From positions 1 to 27,765 of the forward strand of contig JALSTL010000214.1 of the NCBI GenBank assembly GCA_026983755.1: 27,765 nt of DNA, given 5' to 3'. How positions within the stretch are numbered: the first letter of the stretch is position 1; each line of letters begins with the position of its first letter. A program made the translations under genes and the position numbers. Shown one piece after another: positions 15,858-24,288 of the stretch. Origin of the DNA: Melioribacteraceae bacterium. Lineage in GTDB: Bacteria; Bacteroidota; Ignavibacteria; Ignavibacteriales; Melioribacteraceae. Below the pieces are notes generated by a model. It did no database searches and was not told the origin of the DNA. It was given only the letters and a program-made list of their open reading frames with translations.

Positions 15858-17996
15858 CTATCGTATAATTATAAATTTTCTAACAGCAGCGTCTCCTTTT
15901 TTATATAAAAGTTTCCCGGATTCTTTATCAACATAATCTTTGGTAACGGTAAATACCACCAAATATATACCACTTACAATTGTTTGTCTGGATGAAGTTA
16001 ATGAATTCCAAGCTTGATCACCGCTTCCATTATCATGAATTATTTCATCAACCAAATCCCCTCGTTCTGTATAAATTTTTATATCACAGTATCCGGGTAT
16101 GTCATAAAACATTATTTTATCAGGCTCACCTGTAAATTGTAAATCTCTAGCAAGTCTTATGTTATACGGATTAGGAACAATTCGAATATCGTCAAAGCTT
16201 TTTCCTGCTTTTCTTCTTAAAAAAGCCGGTTCGGTTGTTTTAGTATAAAACCTACTGCTATAGAGTTCGCCGGTAGGATTAGTTTCACCTGTTGTATTCT
16301 TACTTCCATCTGAAAAAGAACTAATATAGTAATAGTAAGAAAAACCCCTTACTGCGGTAATATCATCAAAAGAATTTTCGCCCGGATTTGCAGTATAAAT
16401 ATTTTCGTAAACAGTATCAGGCTTACCAACGGCTCTAAAAATTTTATATCCGGCAAAATTAGATTCGGATTCAGAAGGACTGGCACCCCATTTTAAACTA
16501 ATTTTATCTCCTCCTGAATTAACCTCAAAAAATGTAGGTGGCAATGGTGGCTGAGGTATTTCAAAACCAGAATCATAATTTCTTTTAGCTCTACCAAAAG
16601 TTTCTAACAATGAATCTATTCCTGTATAAACCCAAGTATTCTTGTAAACATCTTTATTGGTTGTAGTGGAATTATCCGGTAAAACAAATGGTCCTTTGTC
16701 GCTAGGATCATCATAAGCTTTTTTCCATCTTTTACCTATGGTTTCACACTGTTGTCTATTTAAGCCGTTAATTCCTTCGGCTTCAACAATTACGATACTT
16801 TCTCCATGTTTCAAATCAAAAGGTCCATAAGTAACCCACACGTTTGTTCCTCCCGCATCGTTGTGAATTGTTGAAGGATCCAATTTTTGTGTTATTGAAT
16901 TTATGTTTGATTCGTAAAATCTATTGGTTCCTCCCAAACCCTGAAATGGAATTCCTCGAAGCATTCTATATAATTGTTGCATAGGAATTTCGTTAGACAT
17001 ATCTCCTAATTTAGGATAAGTATCACCGGCATGCCATCCTAATACTACCGGTTGATTAACATCATCCGTACTGTCCGTAGCATTTTTATCTACATGTAAA
17101 ATTGCCACACCGGCATGTTGCGGAGCAGCTAATCTGCCATTTCCTTTTGTATCCGGGGCACCAATATTGTCAAACGAATTAGCTGCATTTTGCCCTGCCC
17201 AACTAAAACCGCATCTAATCCAATCAACTATCGGATTTGCTTCTGTAATTATGTCGTTTGCATGTTCAGCATAATTTTCTCCTCTTTTACTTACCCAAGA
17301 ATGTTGACCCCATTTTTGGGTCCCACCAATATTGAATGCACCTTCTCTCGAAACACTGTATCTTGTACCCCAACCTATTCTTAAACCTTTAATAGGTGTT
17401 GTTAATTCGATATCATCATCATAATCGGTATTACCGGTATTTGTATATGTAAATATTTTAATAAAGTAATTATCATGGTATTGTTGACTAAAAGCAAAAA
17501 TTTCTCTTTTAACGGTTATTCCAATATTTGTATTAACTATATTTGTAACAATTCTATCCGGAATTTGATCTGGATTATATTCGTCTATATCATTTTTATA
17601 ACGAGCTGAAATATTATTTCCGTTTACAATTACTGCTGGAGGTTCAAACTTTGCTGTTTGTTTCAGTTCAACGGGAAATATTGATTGGCCCACATAATCT
17701 GCAGCAAAGTAAATTCCATATTTGTCCCAATGTTTTCCTTTTGTATCTGTAAATCCGTCAATCGCTATCCAAAATCTTTTAATAACGGCATTATCTTGAT
17801 ATGGATAATCTGCCGGCCAAATTAACCCTTCGTAATAAGAGTTATTCCAAGCTCTTTCAGAACCATAGGCAGAGAAATGACTTTGGAGCGAACCAATTCT
17901 TATATATCTTTTTTCCGTAGCTTGTATCTGAGCAAAAGTATTGGTAACAGTAAGAAATGTTAGAATTATAATATTTATTACTTTAATTTTTTTCAT
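15858..17996 (-). CDS. Large secreted FN3-domain protein with sorting-domain-like C-terminus (copy 2)
   Basis: A 712-residue exported protein, last gene of the receptor operon. The signal peptide ends near FAQ (residue 23). A large N-terminal region of unrecognised fold (25-480) contains FAFSQQYHDNYFI (167-179), an HVDKNATDSTDDVNQP stretch (301-316) that could bind a cation, and GPFDLKHGESIVIVEAEG (391-408). A fibronectin type III-like domain covers about 484-565. The C-terminus (603-712) looks like a T9SS/FlgD-type Ig sorting module: RIVPNPYN, a KIYTERGDLV strand, QAWNS, IVSGIYLVVF, but ends in RKFIIIR rather than the usual KKMTLLK. It is homologous along its length to the protein at 22185-24251, and each follows its own TonB-dependent receptor by 25-37 bp. 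It has no lipobox, so it is not a SusD. A partner or exported ligand-binding role is inferred. Confidence 0.82.
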   Translation of the reverse strand: MKKIKVINIIILTFLTVTNTFAQIQATEKRYIRIGSLQSHFSAYGSERAWNNSYYEGLIWPADYPYQDNAVIKRFWIAIDGFTDTKGKHWDKYGIYFAADYVGQSIFPVELKQTAKFEPPAVIVNGNNISARYKNDIDEYNPDQIPDRIVTNIVNTNIGITVKREIFAFSQQYHDNYFIKIFTYTNTGNTDYDDDIELTTPIKGLRIGWGTRYSVSREGAFNIGGTQKWGQHSWVSKRGENYAEHANDIITEANPIVDWIRCGFSWAGQNAANSFDNIGAPDTKGNGRLAAPQHAGVAILHVDKNATDSTDDVNQPVVLGWHAGDTYPKLGDMSNEIPMQQLYRMLRGIPFQGLGGTNRFYESNINSITQKLDPSTIHNDAGGTNVWVTYGPFDLKHGESIVIVEAEGINGLNRQQCETIGKRWKKAYDDPSDKGPFVLPDNSTTTNKDVYKNTWVYTGIDSLLETFGRAKRNYDSGFEIPQPPLPPTFFEVNSGGDKISLKWGASPSESESNFAGYKIFRAVGKPDTVYENIYTANPGENSFDDITAVRGFSYYYYISSFSDGSKNTTGETNPTGELYSSRFYTKTTEPAFLRRKAGKSFDDIRIVPNPYNIRLARDLQFTGEPDKIMFYDIPGYCDIKIYTERGDLVDEIIHDNGSGDQAWNSLTSSRQTIVSGIYLVVFTVTKDYVDKESGKLLYKKGDAAVRKFIIIR

Positions 17997-18021
17997 TTTT
18001 CACAAGTTTAATTAAATTACT

Positions 18022-21000
18022 TCAAAAATTAATTTTTATTCCCAAAGTCAATCTCCTTGGATTTAGAAAGGTTAGGGATCTGATATTTGGCATATCAATG
18101 TATGATTTATTTTTTTTTCGTATATCATTTCTTTTTTTAATATCAGGATCATTATTGGGATTGGCTTCTAACGGATCGTATTTAACATTATAGGGTCGAA
18201 CTGTTCCAATTTTATCCGAACCGTGTTCAACACCTTTTTCCCAACTAAAATTAAGCGACTCCAAATAATCCAAATAGTCAAATTTATCTGAAAATCCAGA
18301 AAAACTTAACTGTTTTGTATTAAGAACATTCGAAACATCCACATAAAATTGAATAATGAATTTGTCAATATCAAATGTTTTTGAAAATCTCATATCTAAA
18401 TTAAATTTATCTTCCCATTGCACATTATTAATAATTCCCGGAATACTTTTCGGATTGTAAGTTGTGTATGCTCCTGTTTTCCAACTGGCCAGTATGTTAA
18501 GATTAAGTTTTCCCAAAAGATAAATATTACCTAATTTCGGTCCGAAATTATTGGGTGTAATAAACTCAATATTTGCTCTGGCGTAAGGTTGAGGTAAAGG
18601 TTTAAATTGTACAGGGTTTCTCTTTAAAAAATTTCTTTGTTCAACCGGATCTTCGTAATATTGTGTTAAACCGAAATAACCTGAAGTTTTAACATCGTAG
18701 GTATAATTTATAAATCCGCGTATCCACTTTCCACTTGTTTTAGAAATTGTAATTTCAAAACCGCGAATATCTTGATAGTTATTATTTGCTGCTTTTTTAT
18801 AAGATACGGATGAATTAAGATTTTGATAATAAATCCACCCGGTTTGGTTTGTAACATCTTTATAATATCCGGCAATATTCAACAAAAACATATCAAAAAG
18901 ATTTTGAGAATAACCCAGTTCGTAAGCTACCGTTTTTTCCAATTCAAGATTAGGATTTCCAATATAAGTTACCAAACCGTTAGATTCTCTTTGTAATCTA
19001 AATCTATAAGAAGATGCCGGTTCGGAACGAAAATGACCGTAATTAAAATACAATTTAGAGTTATTAGTTATCGGGTGCGCAATTCCTAATCTGGGACTAA
19101 TATAAAAATTACCACTAATTTTTTTTGTTTGTAAAGTTTTTTCAATGTTTTTACCATAACCAGCACCAAGGTTTTTATCAAAATTATCGTAAGAATACCA
19201 TTTAACGTTTGGTGAAGAATAATCTAATCTTATTCCGGCATTCATTATAAAACCTTCAAACTCTAACTTATCTTGTATATACGAACCTATTCTATAAGGT
19301 GAAATGTGATAAATCATATTCCGTGTCCATGTAGTCATAGAAGGGCTGAACGTACCAGAATTAATGTTATAATCATTAAATGTAAATTCAACACCGGTTT
19401 TAATTTGATTGAGAAAACTAATTTGACTTAAATAATCGAATTTAATTACTGTAGTAGAATTCACACTTTTATCACGACCTAAATTCATCCATCCTCCCAT
19501 AATCATTCCATCTATACCGGTTTTACTATAACCCCAGTAACCATAAGGAGATTCGTCAACTTTATAACCCGGAACCGGTTCGTATATTTTTGAAGTATCG
19601 CGTGTTGATATTTGAAAAGTCTTATATCTATTTATTTTATGTTGTACTTTCAGTTCATAAAATGTTTTACTTGAAATTATTTTTGTTAATTTAACTCCGA
19701 AAAAAGTTCTAAAAATAGAACTTGGACTATAGTAACCGGGCATATATAAAACAGAGCTTTCTTTAGCTAAATTTGCAATTTCGTAATTACTATGTAATAC
19801 TCTTCCTGTCGGTGTTGTTTTCCAATTATAGGGAGAAACGGAATGAATTTCACCATATAGTCCGGAAATTTCTAATTTAATATTTTTAGATAAATCCGAA
19901 TTGAGTTTTAATTGTAGATGGTTTTGTGCAAAATTGTCTCTGGAAAGAGGAAAAATAAACATATTTTGTTCTTTAAAATAAGAAAGATAAAAACGTAAAT
20001 CACCTAATCTTTTACCTAAAAAAGGTACTGGTCCTCCAAAACCAACATCAATTGTATAGTCCGGACGTTTTATATCACCTTGTCTCCTATGTTGCCATTT
20101 ATACAAATTTTGAGCACCAATTGGAGTTAAATCGTTTGAGGGATCATTATCTTCCAATGTTGCTCTAGCAATGGAATTCCACCCTTCAAAATTGGGATAT
20201 TGTTTTTTTGTATATTCGTCCCAAGCACCGTTATTAGTGCCTGTCCAAGCAACATCGGGATCCAAATAAGGTCTGTTAAAATAAGAATTTCTGTCATAAA
20301 TAGACGGACCGAAGTGCTTGGGAAAAGGCGGAGCAATCGCAACTGAAATTGTAGCGCTATACTTGGTAGAATTACCTGATTTTGTTATTACATTAATTAA
20401 ACCCGATCTTAAATTTCCATATTCCGCATTGAAACCTCCGGTTTGAATTTGTATTTCTTTAACAGAACTTAAGCTAACCCCGGTATAAGGGATATTTGAA
20501 CGTTCATCGTTTTGAGATAAACCGTCAACCATAAAAACAGTTTGATTGGAACTGCCTCCTCTAACCAAAATACCGGTTGTTCCTTGTTCTATACCTGCTT
20601 GTAAAGTTAAAACCGCATTAACAGTTTGTATAGGTAAGTTACGAATTACCTTAGAGTTAATGTTCATTTGACTATTGGAAACATCTTTTTTTACAAGAGG
20701 TTTTTGCGCAACTATTACTATTTCTTTTCCTACAATAACTTCCGTTTTTAAATTCGCGTTAACATTTGTAGTAAGGTCAATTGATACTTTAACGTTTTGA
20801 ATTAAATAAGTTGCGTATCCAATCATTGAAAATTTTAGTGTGTAATAACCCGGTTGTAAATTAAGGATTGTATAATCTCCGTTTTTATCGGTAGAAGTAC
20901 CCATCTTGGTACCAACCACTATAATATTCACGCCGGGCAAGGGAGTTGAGGTTTCGGAATCAATTACTTTCCCTTTTATTTTACCTGTTGTACCTGCATA

Positions 21001-21057
21001 AAGAATAAATGAAGTAAATAATACGATAGTAAATATTAAAAAAAAATTTTTTTTCAT
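18022..21057 (-). CDS. TonB-dependent receptor with carboxypeptidase-regulatory-like domain (copy 2)
   Basis: A 1011-residue outer-membrane receptor importing a ligand with energy from TonB/ExbBD. A signal peptide (to about residue 21) is followed by a carboxypeptidase-regulatory-like beta-sandwich (about 25-105: GKIKGKVIDSETSTPLPGVN, DKNGDYTILNLQPGYY). A TonB-box-like EIVIVA (112-117) precedes the plug domain (about 118-230: LPIQTVNAVLTLQAGIE, VFMVDGL, TGGFNAEYGNLRSGLINVI). The beta-barrel fills the rest and ends in Phe (GIKINF). An inserted segment after the plug (about 240-335: WTGTNNGAWDEYTKKQYP, LYKWQHRRQGDI) is shared with the paralogue at 24289-27447 and is not typical of SusC. It lies 35 bp after the PorV-like gene and 25 bp before its FN3 partner gene. 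The substrate cannot be deduced. Confidence 0.92.
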   Translation of the reverse strand: MKKNFFLIFTIVLFTSFILYAGTTGKIKGKVIDSETSTPLPGVNIIVVGTKMGTSTDKNGDYTILNLQPGYYTLKFSMIGYATYLIQNVKVSIDLTTNVNANLKTEVIVGKEIVIVAQKPLVKKDVSNSQMNINSKVIRNLPIQTVNAVLTLQAGIEQGTTGILVRGGSSNQTVFMVDGLSQNDERSNIPYTGVSLSSVKEIQIQTGGFNAEYGNLRSGLINVITKSGNSTKYSATISVAIAPPFPKHFGPSIYDRNSYFNRPYLDPDVAWTGTNNGAWDEYTKKQYPNFEGWNSIARATLEDNDPSNDLTPIGAQNLYKWQHRRQGDIKRPDYTIDVGFGGPVPFLGKRLGDLRFYLSYFKEQNMFIFPLSRDNFAQNHLQLKLNSDLSKNIKLEISGLYGEIHSVSPYNWKTTPTGRVLHSNYEIANLAKESSVLYMPGYYSPSSIFRTFFGVKLTKIISSKTFYELKVQHKINRYKTFQISTRDTSKIYEPVPGYKVDESPYGYWGYSKTGIDGMIMGGWMNLGRDKSVNSTTVIKFDYLSQISFLNQIKTGVEFTFNDYNINSGTFSPSMTTWTRNMIYHISPYRIGSYIQDKLEFEGFIMNAGIRLDYSSPNVKWYSYDNFDKNLGAGYGKNIEKTLQTKKISGNFYISPRLGIAHPITNNSKLYFNYGHFRSEPASSYRFRLQRESNGLVTYIGNPNLELEKTVAYELGYSQNLFDMFLLNIAGYYKDVTNQTGWIYYQNLNSSVSYKKAANNNYQDIRGFEITISKTSGKWIRGFINYTYDVKTSGYFGLTQYYEDPVEQRNFLKRNPVQFKPLPQPYARANIEFITPNNFGPKLGNIYLLGKLNLNILASWKTGAYTTYNPKSIPGIINNVQWEDKFNLDMRFSKTFDIDKFIIQFYVDVSNVLNTKQLSFSGFSDKFDYLDYLESLNFSWEKGVEHGSDKIGTVRPYNVKYDPLEANPNNDPDIKKRNDIRKKNKSYIDMPNIRSLTFLNPRRLTLGIKINF

Positions 21058-21092
21058 TTATGTTTTCTTTAATTCATTTAATACAAACAATT

Positions 21093-22151
21093 TTATTTTT
21101 CAAACAATGCAAATCTTAAAGAAAGCCTATGAACATCACTAAATTCTAAATAAGGTGTATATGCATAGTTTAATTCTAATCCGAATTTTTTAACACCAAA
21201 CCCTAACGTAAAATCATATAAATCTTGTCCGGTAACATAACCTGCTCTAAGCGCAACAACATTCATGAACGAATATTCAAGACCGGCAGCAATATATTCG
21301 GGATGAGACCGAGGATGTGCAGCATCTATATGTAACATAAGTTTATGATTTTTTTTGAACTTTTCATAAAAATCCATCAAGTCCATTGATATGCCGATTC
21401 TAAATACTAACGGTAACTGAAATCCTTCTTTTTCATAAGTTAGTTCTTCAGCAAAATTTCTAACGGACATCCCGAAAGTTAAACTTTTATAGCCGGTTTT
21501 ATACAAGGTTCCAAAATCAAAAGCCAAAACACCTAAAGCATAATTCTTAATATGTTGATTATCAGTAGTATAACCCATTACTTTGCCGGTTGTATCATAA
21601 ACTTCAACAGGCAAGTAACTATCTCCTAAATGTTGTTTGACATATTTTATTTGACCGCCAATAGAAAACTTATCCGATAATTCTTTTGCGTAACCAATAC
21701 CAACGGCAAATGAATATGGTTGAGAAAATCCTTCAATATCCACATATCCTTTTTCAACATTTGCTACTCTGGTAAATTGAAATTTACCATAATCTATGTG
21801 AGAAAAACTTAATCCGAAAACACCATATTTTCCATCCGAGAAATTAAATCCGACCGTTCCGGATAAATAATTAATATCACCAATCCATTGCATTCTATTT
21901 AGTGAAATATCTACATAAGAATTTAACCTGGCTAAACCGGCGGGATTATAAAACAACGAATTTGAAGAACCTTCTACGGTAGTATATGCTTCTCCCAAAC
22001 CAGTAGCTCTTGCATCTGTTCCAACAGTTAAAAATTGAAATCCTGTTTGAGCAATTTTGGTGTTTTTACTATTATCTTGCCCTAAAAGAGAATTTGAAAA
22101 AGATATTAGGGCAATAAATATTGTAATAATAATAAAGTTGTTATTTTTCAT
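21093..22151 (-). CDS. PorV/PorQ-family outer-membrane protein
   Basis: A 352-residue outer-membrane beta-barrel. A signal peptide ends near LLG-Q (residues 24-25). The family signature GFQFLTVGTDARATGLGEA is at 37-55, followed by SLFYNPAGLA (65-74); these define the FadL-like PorV/PorQ group. Alternating amphipathic strands run to the C-terminal SLRFALFEK. In type IX secretion, PorV carries substrates bearing C-terminal sorting domains from the translocon to the attachment complex; PorQ and other paralogues have less clear roles, and genomes of this group often hold several. The position between two receptor/FN3-protein pairs suggests a dedicated copy serving those sorting-domain proteins, though a transporter role is an alternative. 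An AAGG site lies about eight bases upstream of the ATG. Confidence 0.85.
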   Translation of the reverse strand: MKNNNFIIITIFIALISFSNSLLGQDNSKNTKIAQTGFQFLTVGTDARATGLGEAYTTVEGSSNSLFYNPAGLARLNSYVDISLNRMQWIGDINYLSGTVGFNFSDGKYGVFGLSFSHIDYGKFQFTRVANVEKGYVDIEGFSQPYSFAVGIGYAKELSDKFSIGGQIKYVKQHLGDSYLPVEVYDTTGKVMGYTTDNQHIKNYALGVLAFDFGTLYKTGYKSLTFGMSVRNFAEELTYEKEGFQLPLVFRIGISMDLMDFYEKFKKNHKLMLHIDAAHPRSHPEYIAAGLEYSFMNVVALRAGYVTGQDLYDFTLGFGVKKFGLELNYAYTPYLEFSDVHRLSLRFALFEK

Positions 22152-22184
22152 TTTATTTTCCTTACAATTAAACTCTGTATGAAT

Positions 22185-24251
22185 TTATCTTATAATAATA
22201 AATTTTCGCATTGCTTGTTTTCCGTCCGGAGTAGTAAAAATAGCTAAATAAACACCACTAACAACTGTTTGACGTGACGAGGTAATGGAATTCCATGCTT
22301 CGTCTCCACTTCCGTCGGTATGTTCAATTACTTTAACCAAATCTCCACGTTCGGTATAAATTTTAATGGTACATTCACCGGGAATATCCAGAAACATTAT
22401 TCTATCGGGTCCGCTTGTACCATATTGAATTTCTTTCGATACAATATTAAAAGGATTGGGTACAACTCTAATATCGGCCAATGTTTCCCCCGGTTTACGT
22501 TTTAAATATGCAGGTTCGTTTGTTATTGTATAAAACTTACTACTCTCTAAGGGTACACCCGGATGGTAATCGTTTTGTGTACCATCATCAACGGAACTTA
22601 TATAATAATAATAATCAAACCCTCTTTGCAAATCCGTATCATTATATTCATTAACAATCTCCGAATGTGATGTACCCGGGCCACATTCAAATATCAAATT
22701 AAAAGTAGTATCGGGTTGATGAATTGCTCTGTATATTCTATAACCGTTAAAATGTGGCCAACTCTCTGCATTGTTTGTCCACTTTAGATTAATTTTATCT
22801 CCGCCCGAGGTAACTGTAAATTCGGAAGGAGGTGGTGGAGGATTTGGTATTTGTAATCCGTCATTATAAGCTTTAATTGCTCGTTTAAATGCTTGGAAAA
22901 GAGAATCTTTCCCCGTAAATATCCAAGTATCTTGAAATTCATCTTTATTATTAGTTGTTGTACCGTTCGGTAATTCATAAGGAGCTGTTCCTTTCATTAA
23001 CTTTGCACCCAAAGAATAAGCTAATTCTCTATTAATTCCAGCTACACCTTCGGCCAAAACAATATGAATACTATCACCGGGAGCTAAGGTATATGGCCCA
23101 AAACCTTGCCCTTGAGAATACCCGCCGGCAGTGCTACCATATTTATCTGCAAAACCGTTACCAATTAACTCTGCATGCGATTTTTCCGGTCTTCCGGCAG
23201 ACATAGCCGAATATTCTTCCGACATCATAGCTGAATTATACTGATCATTATTAAAAGTAATCGAACCGTCAGAATCAACCACCTGCGTTGTAGAAGGTTG
23301 GGCGGGGTCATCAGAGCGATCACTTGAACTTTTATCTGCATGAATAACGCAAGTGCCAACAATTTGTGCGGCACCAAAATGTCCGTCTGCTTCAAAACTT
23401 CCGGAACCAATATTTGGACCGCCAATACTGTTTTTAGTAAAAGTTGAAGTAAACTCGGAATGTTTCCCTAACCAGGAAATTTGTGCTCTAAACGGCTGTC
23501 CGTCAAGTTCGTAAATAGCATCGTTTACAGTACTTCTTCCCCATGAAGTGTTTTGTGGTAACCATTTATAACCGTAAGGACCTCCCTCTTTAGATGGAGC
23601 GTATCTGTATTGAAAGAAAAACATTAATCCGTCTAATGTTTGCTGATTAATTGTACCGTTTAAATCCACAATTCCAGTATTTTTAAAAGTATAGTCATAA
23701 ATAAAATAATTATCATGGTTTTGTTGACTAAACGCATAAAGTTTTCTTGTCATTGTAACACCAATTCCGGTATTTACTTTGTTAAGAATCATTCTATCAG
23801 CGGGTAGATTTGGGTCAACTTCATCAACGAAATCAAGAAAATCTAACTTACCGGCAGGCAATCCGTCAACATAAACTCGCGGATGATTAAATTTTCCGTA
23901 TAGCTTAAATTCTTGGGGCATAAATTCACTTTTAATATTTTCAACACGAGGACCAATATGAACAACTTTATAATTATAAATTTTGCCAACTTTTTTATCA
24001 TTATAATTTATAGCCCCTATCCATAGCGCTTTTGCAGCTTCACAATCTTGATACTTGTATAATGCCGGCCAGCGTAGACCATCCTGTTGATCGGGAATTA
24101 GATGAGTTCTACCAAGTTCAATTTCACTACCAGAGCTAGAATACCAACTATGAAGTGAACCAACAGCTAACCATTTAACAGATTGACTATAGAAATTTTG
24201 CGATGTTAATAAAACAATTGCAATCATTAATGTTATAATTTTTGATTTCAT
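22185..24251 (-). CDS. Large secreted FN3-domain protein with sorting-domain-like C-terminus (copy 1)
   Basis: A 688-residue exported protein and paralogue of the one at 15858-17996. The signal peptide ends near YSQ (residue 23). The conserved N-terminal region (25-465) has YAFSQQNHDNYFI (172-184), HADKSSSDRSDDPAQP (304-319) and GPYTLAPGDSIHIVLAEG (385-402); this copy has an extra Asp/Ser/Gly-rich stretch at about 320-385. A proline run (470-475) leads into an FN3-like domain (about 475-557). The C-terminal module (593-688) has RVVPNPFN, KIYTERGDLV, EAWNS, VVSGVYLAIF and the ending RKFIIIR. The PNPFN core matches type A T9SS sorting domains; the ending differs. It sits 37 bp after its receptor gene and 33 bp before the PorV-like gene. 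The function of the N-terminal region is not recognised. Confidence 0.82.
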   Translation of the reverse strand: MKSKIITLMIAIVLLTSQNFYSQSVKWLAVGSLHSWYSSSGSEIELGRTHLIPDQQDGLRWPALYKYQDCEAAKALWIGAINYNDKKVGKIYNYKVVHIGPRVENIKSEFMPQEFKLYGKFNHPRVYVDGLPAGKLDFLDFVDEVDPNLPADRMILNKVNTGIGVTMTRKLYAFSQQNHDNYFIYDYTFKNTGIVDLNGTINQQTLDGLMFFFQYRYAPSKEGGPYGYKWLPQNTSWGRSTVNDAIYELDGQPFRAQISWLGKHSEFTSTFTKNSIGGPNIGSGSFEADGHFGAAQIVGTCVIHADKSSSDRSDDPAQPSTTQVVDSDGSITFNNDQYNSAMMSEEYSAMSAGRPEKSHAELIGNGFADKYGSTAGGYSQGQGFGPYTLAPGDSIHIVLAEGVAGINRELAYSLGAKLMKGTAPYELPNGTTTNNKDEFQDTWIFTGKDSLFQAFKRAIKAYNDGLQIPNPPPPPSEFTVTSGGDKINLKWTNNAESWPHFNGYRIYRAIHQPDTTFNLIFECGPGTSHSEIVNEYNDTDLQRGFDYYYYISSVDDGTQNDYHPGVPLESSKFYTITNEPAYLKRKPGETLADIRVVPNPFNIVSKEIQYGTSGPDRIMFLDIPGECTIKIYTERGDLVKVIEHTDGSGDEAWNSITSSRQTVVSGVYLAIFTTPDGKQAMRKFIIIR

Positions 24252-24288
24252 TCTAAAAATTTCCTTTTTGATACTATGTTTCTATAAA

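Noticed and set aside
15858..24251. FN3 proteins as SusD homologues
   Set aside because: Each follows a TonB-dependent receptor as susD does, but they lack a lipobox, show no helical TPR-like pattern and end in a sorting-type module.
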